Positions 54,159 through 62,965 of a DNA stretch of 64,000 nucleotides are shown one piece after another. How positions within the stretch are numbered: the first letter of the stretch is position 1; each line of letters opens with the position of its first letter. A program made the position numbers and the translations under genes. The notes under the pieces are model-generated. The model did no database searches, was not told the origin of the DNA, and saw only the letters and a list, made by a program, of their open reading frames with translations. Origin of the DNA: Clostridia bacterium (lineage in GTDB: Bacteria; Bacillota; Clostridia; Oscillospirales; Acutalibacteraceae); NCBI GenBank assembly GCA_017513245.1, contig JAFXGK010000023.1, positions 1 through 64,000 on the forward strand. The letters run 5' to 3'.

Positions 54159-56714
54159 CTATTTAATATCTATTACCGCAATTCCTTCGACTGTGGGGTC
54201 ACCGTCGCAGGTTGCGAATACGGCTACCATATCCCCTGCCTCTAAGCCCTCGGCAGTGAAGAGACCGCTATCGGTTATCTTACCCTTGTTACCGAGTGTA
54301 GAGTACTTAACGGTACCCTTACAATCGATAAGTTCGGGATTAAACTGATAACTCTCCCCTGCACCGACGGCGATTCGCGTATCCGAAAGGGCTATCTGGC
54401 CCTGAGCCGGCATAGTGGTGTAAACCAGTACGCAGTAGTCGGAAGGAATTTCGGTATCCACAAAGCTGCCATCACACTCGAACACCTTTTCCGTCTTGGG
54501 AATTATTGCATCGTAGGTGAGCTTTAGCTTCGAGGGATTATAAACGTGCTTTTCGATTTTATAATTGCCCGCAGGGAGCTTTACCTTTACGGCTCTCTCT
54601 GCGGCTGCCTTCTTGCACTCAACGATTACGGTGAGATCACCGTTCGGAGTGAGGAAGGTCGCTGCGCGCATTCCGTCGTCGGTTACAAAGGTATCGAGAA
54701 CCTTGCTGTGCATCGGCAGATAGCGTGTCAGCAATGCCATAATATAGTAGTTGAAGTTGGGAATTCCGCCCTTTTCGAAGTTTAAGTTTTGAGCGTTCCA
54801 AAGGTGGCCCTGCTCGTTCATGGTCCAGCTGTTGGGGCTGGTAACCGACATCGACTTAATGCCGTGAAGCGTCCACATTACGATACCGCCGCCACCAAGA
54901 TTTGAAGACTCAATTAGAAGTCCTGCAAGGCTTCGGTTCCAGGGGTTTTGCATATCGGCGCCGTTTTCGGAGCACTCGGTAAGCAGATAGGGCAACGCGT
55001 TAATATCGCGAACCTTCTTCATCATAGTGTCCTCAAGCTGGTCCTCGGGGCACATATAGCAATGAAGTGTGTAGTAGTCAACACAATCATCGATAAATTC
55101 CTTACAGTACTCAATCCAGGTAACGTCCTCGGCCGATTCGCAGCACCAGAAGATGCACTTTTCGCGAATGCCGTCGGCTATGAAGCGGTCGTGCACTGCA
55201 CGAACCATCCTGCAGTAGTAATCCTTGCGGTTACCGAAGCACTGGAAGTCCCAAGAGAAGCCGGGCTCGTTAGCAAAGGAAACGTGGCAAACGTTACTGT
55301 AACCTCGGCGCCAGATTTCCTGCATCAAGAGCGAGTAGCCCTCGGCATAATGCTCAAGGTCAACCGGAGCGCTGTTTTGGGGCTCTTTGACGCCGGGAAT
55401 GGAGAACCACTCCTGCGCTTCGGGGCCAACCTTCCAGCTATGGGTGAGCTGAACCTCGGTTCCGCTGTTTTTAAAGAGATCGAAATAGCGCCATACAGCT
55501 TCCATTTCGGGGGTGTCGAAATCGTAAACACCCTTCTGCTTTTCAAACCAGTCAACCTGCATCCAAAAACGGATGAGCGACGGTTTCATTTTCATAACAC
55601 GGTTGCAGTCAGAGGCGAAGAGCTCATCGGTATAGCCGCCTGCGCGGTTACCGGGCTGAATGCAGAACGGAAGCTCGTTTTCGCCGTTGCCGACAAACTT
55701 ATCGTTTATAACCTTGCCGCCGGAAGCATCTACGGTTGCCATGGGGCTCATTACAGCGATTTCGCTGATTTCAAGGAACGGAACCTCGCCCTTCTTAAAG
55801 CAAACGGCACAGTAGGCGCTCTCTACCGTGGGGAAGCTGAAAACCGTAAGCTCGCTCTCCCCTACCTTCTCGGTAGTGATTGTGAGCGGCATCTTGTTTT
55901 CGTAAAGAGTTTTTATATTGGTAGAGGCATAAACCTCAATGGGGGGTAACTTTTCTGTGTGGGCAATAACAACCTTATTAATATCAACAACCGTGCCAAA
56001 GCGGAAAATGGTTTTCTGATCCAGATTAAGCTTCATACGTACCGTCTTAAACGGATCAAACGAAACTCCGTCGTTTAAATGCTCGCGGCAGCCGAATACG
56101 GTATTGAAGCGGGTGCTGCAGGCATCCTCGTCGGTAATCTCGATATCAAGTCCCTTTGCAACGTTTATACCGTACTTATCTATATATGTATGCTGCAGAG
56201 TATATTCTTCGCTGTAAACTGCCATGCGAGCAATACGTGCAATATTGTCGGCGTTGCAGGGTCTTAACATTTTAAGACCGAAGAAGCGGGCGGTTTTAGC
56301 TTTTTCGAAGCTAAAGAGGATGCTGTTTCCAGCATTTTCCTCAGAGGGCTCTACATTATTATATATAGCAATCTTGTTTTGCTCGCTGTAAAGCTCGGCC
56401 TCGCTGTTGGCGGCATAGAGCTCATACTCGGCAAGCGCATAGGTCTTTACGGTGCCAAAGCCTGCCACGAGAGCCTTCTCAAACTTTACGGGATTTTCCA
56501 TATCGAAGGTTACCGTAAAGGGATATTCCGCCTCAAAGTCGACGTGCTGGAAAATGCTGTCGGAGGTAAGGAACTTAAGGCCGTGGTCGTATTTGGGTTC
56601 AAACGGTCTGCCCTTGGCATCGCGCAGGACGGGAATTCTTCCCGTCAGCGCCGATAAACCAAGATCAGTAATCTCGCTTCTTTTTGTAATTTGGTTGTTA
56701 ATAGTAAAATCCAT
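54159..56714 (-). CDS. Clan GH-A-type glycoside hydrolase with discoidin-like modules, no signal peptide
   Basis: This 851-residue protein lacks any export signal ('MDFTINNQITKRSE'). Residues ~60-320 hold two discoidin-like modules with motifs 'EYELYAANSEAELYSEQN' (near 94) and 'PIEVYASTNIKTLYEN' (near 259). A TIM-barrel follows (~340-690): 'RFWMQVDWFEKQKGVYDF', probable acid/base Glu483 in 'FANEPG' and nucleophile Glu580 in 'LTECSENG'. The C-terminus has beta domains ending in a BIG2-like segment. It is closely parallel to the lipoprotein enzyme at 56751-58808. The start is ATG at 56714; a GTG at 56726 is also possible. GH family uncertain (GH39/GH5-like by feel). Confidence 0.83.
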   Translation of the reverse strand: MDFTINNQITKRSEITDLGLSALTGRIPVLRDAKGRPFEPKYDHGLKFLTSDSIFQHVDFEAEYPFTVTFDMENPVKFEKALVAGFGTVKTYALAEYELYAANSEAELYSEQNKIAIYNNVEPSEENAGNSILFSFEKAKTARFFGLKMLRPCNADNIARIARMAVYSEEYTLQHTYIDKYGINVAKGLDIEITDEDACSTRFNTVFGCREHLNDGVSFDPFKTVRMKLNLDQKTIFRFGTVVDINKVVIAHTEKLPPIEVYASTNIKTLYENKMPLTITTEKVGESELTVFSFPTVESAYCAVCFKKGEVPFLEISEIAVMSPMATVDASGGKVINDKFVGNGENELPFCIQPGNRAGGYTDELFASDCNRVMKMKPSLIRFWMQVDWFEKQKGVYDFDTPEMEAVWRYFDLFKNSGTEVQLTHSWKVGPEAQEWFSIPGVKEPQNSAPVDLEHYAEGYSLLMQEIWRRGYSNVCHVSFANEPGFSWDFQCFGNRKDYYCRMVRAVHDRFIADGIREKCIFWCCESAEDVTWIEYCKEFIDDCVDYYTLHCYMCPEDQLEDTMMKKVRDINALPYLLTECSENGADMQNPWNRSLAGLLIESSNLGGGGIVMWTLHGIKSMSVTSPNSWTMNEQGHLWNAQNLNFEKGGIPNFNYYIMALLTRYLPMHSKVLDTFVTDDGMRAATFLTPNGDLTVIVECKKAAAERAVKVKLPAGNYKIEKHVYNPSKLKLTYDAIIPKTEKVFECDGSFVDTEIPSDYCVLVYTTMPAQGQIALSDTRIAVGAGESYQFNPELIDCKGTVKYSTLGNKGKITDSGLFTAEGLEAGDMVAVFATCDGDPTVEGIAVIDIK

Positions 56715-56750
56715 TGTTATCACCACTATTTAAAGCATGGCAAAAGGTGA

Positions 56751-58808
56751 CTATGCCATCTTTATAAGTAAAATTTTATAATTGTTGGGGTCGTTTTTAA
56801 GTGCTACGCGAACGGCGATTACGTCGCCTGCGGTTGCGTTTGCGTCAGCAGTGTAGAGGCCGGAGGTGGAGATGGTTCCCTGCTTTGCTTCACCCGGGTT
56901 TGCAATGCTGTAAACCAGTTCATCAGAAGGCTTGCCTTCATAGATGTAACCCTTAACCTGATAGGAAGCGCCTGCTGCTACGGTTACGGGAACGCTGGGT
57001 GCGTGAACGTCATCATACTCGCGGAAACCAATCTGGGTCTCGGTGGGTACGGTGGTGTAAACGATGATAGCGTAATCGTTCTTCGGGATATCCTTATCAA
57101 CAAGCTTCTTACCAACCTCAAAGGTCTTGTCGCCCTTGGGAAGGAAACCGTTGGGAGTGTTCATAGATTCAACGTCGATCGGACCTACCATATATTCATA
57201 GGTTTCGGGGTAGTTCTTCTCGAGGAATACGTGACGGGTAAAGGTCTTGCCTACGTTCTTGCCGAAATCGATGGTAAGCTCGCGAGCCTTATCGGAGGCC
57301 TTAACCTCAACGATAACGGTTAAGGTGCCGTCGGGATTCTTGATGGTGGTAGCGCGCATATCGTTGTTAGAGAGGGTAACGGTGGTCTTGAGAACCTCGT
57401 TATCCTGCTCCATCCACTTAGCGCAGGTACCAAGAGTATAGTAGTGGAACGAAAGGGTTCCGGGTACAACGCGCTCGGTAAAGTGGTTGTGGAATACGAA
57501 CATAGGCCTCTTATCGCCGTCGGTCAATTTGTCTTCCATTTCCCAAGCGCCTGTATCGGTGGTCGACATGTGCTTAACACCCCAGAAATCCCAAGTGGTG
57601 AAGCCTGCAAAGCCCTTCTGCGAGCCAACGATTACGTGGCCTGCGTTTGCGCCTTCATAGTAGTCGGCGATGTGACCTTCCTGATACTCGGAAATAAAGA
57701 GAGGACGCTCTGCATAGCCGTTAATCTGATCGATCCACTGTGCAAGGGTATCGTTGGTGTGGCCCGACTGGTGAATAGACCAAACGTCGATGCAATCGGC
57801 GCATTCCTTACCAAGGTAAGAAAGCCAGGTCGGGAATGAACCGGACGATGCTTCTGCTGCCCAGATCTTTATATCGTCGCGCATACCGGCTTTCTTGAAT
57901 GCCTTATCAACCGTTTCAACAACCGAAGCATAGTATGCGGGCTGGTAGCCTAAGGTCTCCCAGTCCCAGCTTCCGTTCGGCTCGTTACCGAAGGTGAGGT
58001 GCTTAACGTTGGTGAAGCCCTTGGTCTCGCGGAGATACTTATAAAGAACTACACATTCCTCGCCGAAGTGCTCAAGATCGTGCGGTGCGCTAATGTACTG
58101 GTCAGTTTCGTCAAGACCGGGAATGGAGTACCACGGGATTGCAGCGTCGCCAACCTTCCAGGAGAAGGTAATTTGAACGTCGCAGCCTGCCTTCTGTAAA
58201 GCTTCGATATACTTCTCGCAAGAGAACATTTCGGGAGTATTAAAGTCGTATACGCCCTTTTCCTTTTCAAACCAGTCAACCTGCATCCAGAAACGAACGA
58301 TGTCAACGCCGATGGTCTTAAGTCTCTGAGCATCGAGAGCATAGTAGGCTTCGTTGTAGCCTTCTGCTGTGTTAGAGGGCATATAGCCGAAAGGAACGAT
58401 GTTACCGCCGACACCTAAGAATTTTTTGTTAACTACCTTATTAAGGTCAACAACAACGGTGCGGTCGGAGCCTTCATAGCCTACTACTACGTCTTCCTCC
58501 TCTTCTTCCTCTTTGGAAGAAGTGTCGTCGGAAGAGGTTTCGTCCTTGGACGAGGTATCGGTGTCATCACCATCGTCGGTGTCGTCACCGTCATCTGTGT
58601 CGTCGCCGTTATCTGTATCGTCGCCGTCGTCGGTATCGTCACCGTCATCTGTGTCGTCGCCGTCGTCGGTGTCTGAGGTGGTATCAGAGGTGGTATCGCC
58701 ACCAACAACCTCTTCAATTATAGTGACCTTCTTAAAGCAGCCACTGAACATAGAACAAATCATAAGCAGTGTTAAAAGTAATGCTGCTAATTTTACATAC
58801 TTGTTCAT
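56751..58808 (-). CDS. Lipoprotein clan GH-A-type glycoside hydrolase
   Basis: This 685-residue lipoprotein has lipobox 'FSGC' (Cys24), then an acidic linker with six TDDGDD-type hexapeptides (residues 47-82) and a Glu run. The barrel (~125-470) has 'RFWMQVDWFEKEKGVYDF', probable acid/base Glu276 in 'FGNEPNG' and nucleophile Glu374 in 'FISEYQEGH'. A beta-sandwich and a BIG2-like segment complete it, as in the enzyme at 54159-56714. It would act on a glycan at the outer membrane face just before import. It is 30 bases downstream of a permease gene. ATG at 58808 with GGAGG. Confidence 0.86.
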   Translation of the reverse strand: MNKYVKLAALLLTLLMICSMFSGCFKKVTIIEEVVGGDTTSDTTSDTDDGDDTDDGDDTDDGDDTDNGDDTDDGDDTDDGDDTDTSSKDETSSDDTSSKEEEEEEDVVVGYEGSDRTVVVDLNKVVNKKFLGVGGNIVPFGYMPSNTAEGYNEAYYALDAQRLKTIGVDIVRFWMQVDWFEKEKGVYDFNTPEMFSCEKYIEALQKAGCDVQITFSWKVGDAAIPWYSIPGLDETDQYISAPHDLEHFGEECVVLYKYLRETKGFTNVKHLTFGNEPNGSWDWETLGYQPAYYASVVETVDKAFKKAGMRDDIKIWAAEASSGSFPTWLSYLGKECADCIDVWSIHQSGHTNDTLAQWIDQINGYAERPLFISEYQEGHIADYYEGANAGHVIVGSQKGFAGFTTWDFWGVKHMSTTDTGAWEMEDKLTDGDKRPMFVFHNHFTERVVPGTLSFHYYTLGTCAKWMEQDNEVLKTTVTLSNNDMRATTIKNPDGTLTVIVEVKASDKARELTIDFGKNVGKTFTRHVFLEKNYPETYEYMVGPIDVESMNTPNGFLPKGDKTFEVGKKLVDKDIPKNDYAIIVYTTVPTETQIGFREYDDVHAPSVPVTVAAGASYQVKGYIYEGKPSDELVYSIANPGEAKQGTISTSGLYTADANATAGDVIAVRVALKNDPNNYKILLIKMA
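58563..58670 (-). repeat. 18-base tandem repeat encoding TDDGDD hexapeptides
   Basis: Six in-frame 18-base units encode TDDGDD (one unit TDNGDD) in the linker after the lipobox of the GH-A lipoprotein. The units differ only at synonymous or near-synonymous positions, which suggests expansion by slippage or unequal recombination. The number may vary between strains. Confidence 0.85.
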
Positions 58809-58838
58809 AAATTTTTCCTCCTATTGCAAAAAGTTTAA

Positions 58839-59822
58839 TTAACCTACTATACCGGTGCGTTCGATGCCTTCGGTAAAGTACTTTTGCGTGAAAATGTAAA
58901 TAACGAGGGGCGGTAAAATAGTCAGCAATGCGCCGGCCTGCAAATACATTCGGCTTTCCATTGCCGTTGCGTCACCTGCGATGGTCGAGCCCTGCTCAAG
59001 AGCAGCCTGCAGACCGTTTAACATAACGGTCAGCGGTCGTACATCGCCCGTGAAGTAGACTGCTGCGCTGTAGTAATCGTTCCAATGCCAAATGAACGAG
59101 AACAGAAGTACCGTGATAAATGCGGGCACTGCCAGCGGAAGCATAATGCTGAAGTAGGTGCGGAAGGTTCCGCAGCCGTCAATCTTTCCGGCCTCTTCAA
59201 GGTCTTTGGGAAGACCCTCAAAGAACTGCTTGAATATGAAGATAAACAAGCCGCCGCGAAGTCCGTTTGCAAAGATGGCGGGAAGAACGAAGGAAAGTTC
59301 GGTATCGAGAAGATAAACGTCAAAACCGAATAGGCTAAAGAGTCCGCCAAAATCAAAGTAACGGAAGTTAACGTACTGTGCTGTGAGCAACAGCTGCGGA
59401 GGAACAAGAATAGTTAGGAACAAAAGCACCATAACTATCTTCTTGCCGGGCATTTTAAATCTTGCAAGTCCGTAGCCTGCGAGCGAACAAGAGAAAAGCG
59501 AGGCTATGGTACTGAAGATTGAAATTCGCGTTGTAATGCTGAGCGAGGGCCAGAAGTTTAACGCTTCCATCGCGCCCTTGATAGCCACAAGCGATAATTT
59601 CTTGGGTATCCAGATGGATGAGGGATCGTTTGCGAACGCGGGGTCCTGCAGCGCGGTAACAATCATATATGCTACCGGGAACAGGAAGAGGTAACAAAGA
59701 CCGATAATAAATAAGGTTCTTATTATGCCAACAACAAAGGCAGTTGAGCGACGCTTGAGAACTATCGGACTTACCTTGGAATTGAGTTTTGGGGTTAACT
59801 TGGAGATATCAAAGAATTTCAT
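58839..59822 (-). CDS. Sugar ABC transporter permease (MalG/CUT1 type), second system
   Basis: This 327-residue permease has six membrane helices after a ~35-residue N-terminal extension, and the coupling loop 'LEEAGKIDGCGTFRTYFSIMLP' region near residues 215-235. It begins 1 base after the stop of the partner permease, using an AAGGAGG inside that gene. It forms the second CUT1 pair of the locus with the gene at 59824. Confidence 0.93.
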   Translation of the reverse strand: MKFFDISKLTPKLNSKVSPIVLKRRSTAFVVGIIRTLFIIGLCYLFLFPVAYMIVTALQDPAFANDPSSIWIPKKLSLVAIKGAMEALNFWPSLSITTRISIFSTIASLFSCSLAGYGLARFKMPGKKIVMVLLFLTILVPPQLLLTAQYVNFRYFDFGGLFSLFGFDVYLLDTELSFVLPAIFANGLRGGLFIFIFKQFFEGLPKDLEEAGKIDGCGTFRTYFSIMLPLAVPAFITVLLFSFIWHWNDYYSAAVYFTGDVRPLTVMLNGLQAALEQGSTIAGDATAMESRMYLQAGALLTILPPLVIYIFTQKYFTEGIERTGIVG

Positions 59823-59823
59823 A

Positions 59824-60747
59824 TTACTTCTTCGCCTCCTTGCCGCCCGTTGATGCCGCGGTTATCTTGGTAAATACAATCATTATAATTACAAGAATTG
59901 CCGCAACTATCAGGAAGTACGCCCACGCCATAGCCGATGCCCAACCGTAGCGGGCGTTGTTGGTGTTGTTAAGCACCTGTATCATAACGGCGTTTTGCGT
60001 ATTAACCAGTGAATCGACTATCGTATATACGATATTAATTAGCATTATCGGCAGTATCATCGGAAGGGTTATCTTCCAGAAGTTTTCCCAAGCCGTTGCA
60101 CCCTCAACTGCGGATGCCTCGTAAAGGGTTGAGGGAATTCCCTGAAGACCTGCAAGGAAGATAACGGTTTGAATACCGGTCTGCCAAATGGTGCTGAACA
60201 TACTGTCGGTTATCATGGTAACGGTGTCGATTATCTTATCGTTAAGACCGATTCCCGAAAGCATATTCGAGAGCGCCGTACTCTGCGAGATTTCGCCGCC
60301 CGCAACCGAGCTGCCCGAAAGCGCTGCTCCTGCTATCTGGTCGCCTTGGATAACGTCCATAACAAGGCCGGATGCGATAATAACAGGAAGGAAGAATACT
60401 GCGCGAACAAAAACTCTGCCTTTAAACTTACGATTGATGAGTATGGCGAAGAAGAGCGAAGAAACAAGTACTACCGGCAACTTCCAAGCCAGGGTTGTAA
60501 GCGATTCGACAAGGTTTATTGTGTAGTTTGCGTCCTGTCCGAATATGTATTTGAAGTTTTCAAGTCCTACGTTGACTATGTCGTAGCCGCCGACAACGGG
60601 GGTTACGCTCTGGAACGAGAACTTAATGGACTGGATGAGCGGACCTGCGAAGAAAACGAAAAGGCCGATATAGAAAGGAATTAAGAATATATGTCCTTTC
60701 AGCGATTCGCGGGTTGCAAGGCTTAAACGCGACTTCTTTAATTTCAT
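59824..60747 (-). CDS. Sugar ABC transporter permease (MalF/UgpA type), second system
   Basis: This 307-residue permease has six hydrophobic segments, a periplasmic loop ('GDQIAGAALSGSSVAGGEIS') and the coupling loop 'YEASAVEGATAWENFWKITLP' region (~220-240). Its ATG overlaps the stop of the upstream DUF5696-like gene (ATGA), with GGAGGGG as ribosome binding site. The second system has no obvious binding protein immediately adjacent within the window; one may lie beyond the right edge or be supplied by the lipoprotein at 34873. Confidence 0.93.
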   Translation of the reverse strand: MKLKKSRLSLATRESLKGHIFLIPFYIGLFVFFAGPLIQSIKFSFQSVTPVVGGYDIVNVGLENFKYIFGQDANYTINLVESLTTLAWKLPVVLVSSLFFAILINRKFKGRVFVRAVFFLPVIIASGLVMDVIQGDQIAGAALSGSSVAGGEISQSTALSNMLSGIGLNDKIIDTVTMITDSMFSTIWQTGIQTVIFLAGLQGIPSTLYEASAVEGATAWENFWKITLPMILPIMLINIVYTIVDSLVNTQNAVMIQVLNNTNNARYGWASAMAWAYFLIVAAILVIIMIVFTKITAASTGGKEAKK

Positions 60748-62951
60748 TCGCTATCCCCTCCAATCCACTCATAACTTCTTGCGGCCACCTTGATACCGTT
60801 TACGGTTACCTCGGTGGTGTTGTAGTTTACGTATACCTGAATTCCGCCTTCGTAAATCGTTTCTACAACGTTGGGTAATACCTCGGTGTAAGAGGTTATT
60901 TTCTTGTCGTAGATATTTGCCAACAGCTTGCTGTACTCTTTGTACTTGGCAACTGCTTCGTCCTTCCACCAATCAAAGGTGGAGCTGTAAAGGTAGTCGT
61001 ACTCGGTTTCCTGCAGCACGCTTGCCTTTTTGTAGATGGTGTTGTACATCGGCTCGGTTCCGGTCGATACAGCCCAAAGATAGGTAAGTTCCTCATCAAT
61101 GGTCTGCGGTAACGATTCGGTTGTTACCGTGATGTAGCCGTGAAGCACCATCTGATAAAGCGGGATATCATAATCGAACATCTCATAACAGCTGGAGCCG
61201 ATGGGGGCTGCCGTTATGGTGTCGACGTATTTGAAGGTGTAGGCATTTGCATCTGCAAGCGATACCGAAACACCCTTCTCGTTGTAGGCTGCAAGCAGCT
61301 TCTGTACGTTGTCGATAAGATACTTTCTGCTTTGCGGAGCCTTTCGAGAGAAATTACTGTAGAAGTAGTCGCCCAGCGTATCCATCGAAATGGTATCGAG
61401 GCCGGTAGAGCTATACGACTTCAAGAAGGATTTACCCGCAGAAAGAACGCGGTCGGAATCGGCAATGAGCTGAGCTGTGCTGCGACGCTCGGTGAATACC
61501 GATTTGCGATACAAATACTTGTAGAGCAGCTTGTTAAAGTAGCTCTGAATTGCATCGCTGCGCTTCATTTCGGCAGCGTATGCAAAGTCGGCGTTTGCCA
61601 CGAGAGTTATGCCGTTCTCTTCGGCGAAGGCCTTAAGCTTTTTAAAGTTCTTCTTGCCGCCGACAGAGGAAAGATGGCGGGCCTTCGTGGGAAGCTTTTC
61701 GTTAGATACACCGCTTCCCGACCAGCCGATAAGCTCGGCGGTTATATCGGTTATGCCTGCAGCCTTGAGCTCCTCTAATATCTTCTTTACCTCTTTATAG
61801 GAGGTGAGCGATATCTGCTTTTGATACTTAAAGCCGAGGATGGCCGAGGTTTTGCTTATGCTGTTGTAAACGTCGAGGTGAAGTGTGGGAGCGTTTTTAC
61901 TCTTCTTAAGCACTCCGCTGTCTACAAGATAATCCTGATACTTGGAGGCGATGCCCTGATAGGAGGCCTTTTCGGCGCCGAGGAAATAGTAGCTTACGGT
62001 GTACTTTTTGCTGTCTGCGCACATTGTCCAACTTTGGATGTTCTTACCTTCCCAATCGGTACCGAACATCGAAACGGGAGAGTTGTAACGGTAAACCGCT
62101 TTGCTGGTTGCGATGTTGTAGCCGTATTTCTTAGCAAACGAAGAATAGGCGCAAATCGCTGCGCTGTCGTCGCCCTCGGTGATAACACCGAGAAGGGCTC
62201 GGTCGGACTTTACGATACCGAAAATCGGAAGTCTTACGTCCTCTGTCTGAATCTTATTGACATAGGAAAGCGGATCGATTTCGTTTCCGTAAACGTAGCC
62301 GACGTATTCCGAAGCGCCGCTGCCGTTATTAAAGTTGATTACGGTACCGCTGCCGTCCGGAATTACGAGGTAACCCTGCTCTGCCATAGTACCTGCGCCG
62401 AAGCCGGGCAAAAGTTTAAGGTATATAATGAATATATCGCTTCCCTCTTCAAGTTCATCATAGAGGATGGAGGCCTTGAGCGACTCACCCTCTAAAACGT
62501 ACTCAACGGGAATAACTACGCCGAGCCAATCAATAGTGAAGGTAACCTTAACACCGTTCTTTATTTTCTTTACCGAAATGCAATCCTCATCGCATTCCTC
62601 TACGGTGTTGGTGGTTTCCAAGCTGTTAGAGTCGGCCGATATGGCGTTTTCTCTGTACAAGTACTGCATAACAATGGGCGACTTAACGTTGCTCTTTTCA
62701 ATACCAACCGAGTTCTTATCGCCTGCCTCATCGGAAACGGCGGAATACCAGAGGTTGCCGGTTGCCGCGTTGCGTACTACGATGTTGCCTGTGGTTTTAT
62801 CAAGAAAAAGTGAGTTGTGCTCATTTTCGGCAACAAGCTCGTAGATTTCATCGATAACCTCGTTTTCGGGCGCTGCCGAAGCCGCAATTCCCAAAAGCGA
62901 GAAAACAAGGACGGCACACAGCGCTATGCTGATAATAGATTTAATTTTCAT
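60744..62951 (-). CDS. Exported DUF5696-like protein
   Basis: This 735-residue protein has a signal peptide (residues 1-26, ending 'IAASAA'). The first ~300 residues look beta-rich ('NEHNSLFLDKTTGNIVVRN', 'GYLVIPDGSGTVINFNNG'), and residues ~330-650 look like a (beta/alpha)8 barrel ('DITAELIGWSGSG', 'LVANADFAYAAEM', 'GLDTISMDTLGDYFYSNF'), which suggests a glycosidase-related fold. From memory it fits proteins labelled DUF5696, often found beside sugar ABC genes and Yip1 proteins in Firmicutes. No activity is known to me. It lies 14 bases after the Yip1-type gene. Confidence 0.8.
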   Translation of the reverse strand: MKIKSIISIALCAVLVFSLLGIAASAAPENEVIDEIYELVAENEHNSLFLDKTTGNIVVRNAATGNLWYSAVSDEAGDKNSVGIEKSNVKSPIVMQYLYRENAISADSNSLETTNTVEECDEDCISVKKIKNGVKVTFTIDWLGVVIPVEYVLEGESLKASILYDELEEGSDIFIIYLKLLPGFGAGTMAEQGYLVIPDGSGTVINFNNGSGASEYVGYVYGNEIDPLSYVNKIQTEDVRLPIFGIVKSDRALLGVITEGDDSAAICAYSSFAKKYGYNIATSKAVYRYNSPVSMFGTDWEGKNIQSWTMCADSKKYTVSYYFLGAEKASYQGIASKYQDYLVDSGVLKKSKNAPTLHLDVYNSISKTSAILGFKYQKQISLTSYKEVKKILEELKAAGITDITAELIGWSGSGVSNEKLPTKARHLSSVGGKKNFKKLKAFAEENGITLVANADFAYAAEMKRSDAIQSYFNKLLYKYLYRKSVFTERRSTAQLIADSDRVLSAGKSFLKSYSSTGLDTISMDTLGDYFYSNFSRKAPQSRKYLIDNVQKLLAAYNEKGVSVSLADANAYTFKYVDTITAAPIGSSCYEMFDYDIPLYQMVLHGYITVTTESLPQTIDEELTYLWAVSTGTEPMYNTIYKKASVLQETEYDYLYSSTFDWWKDEAVAKYKEYSKLLANIYDKKITSYTEVLPNVVETIYEGGIQVYVNYNTTEVTVNGIKVAARSYEWIGGDSE

Positions 62952-62965
62952 TGATGCGCCCTCCT

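Noticed and set aside
58563..58670. Possible CRISPR-like tandem repeat
   Set aside because: Units are contiguous 18-mers without spacers, in frame with a gene, and no cas genes are present.
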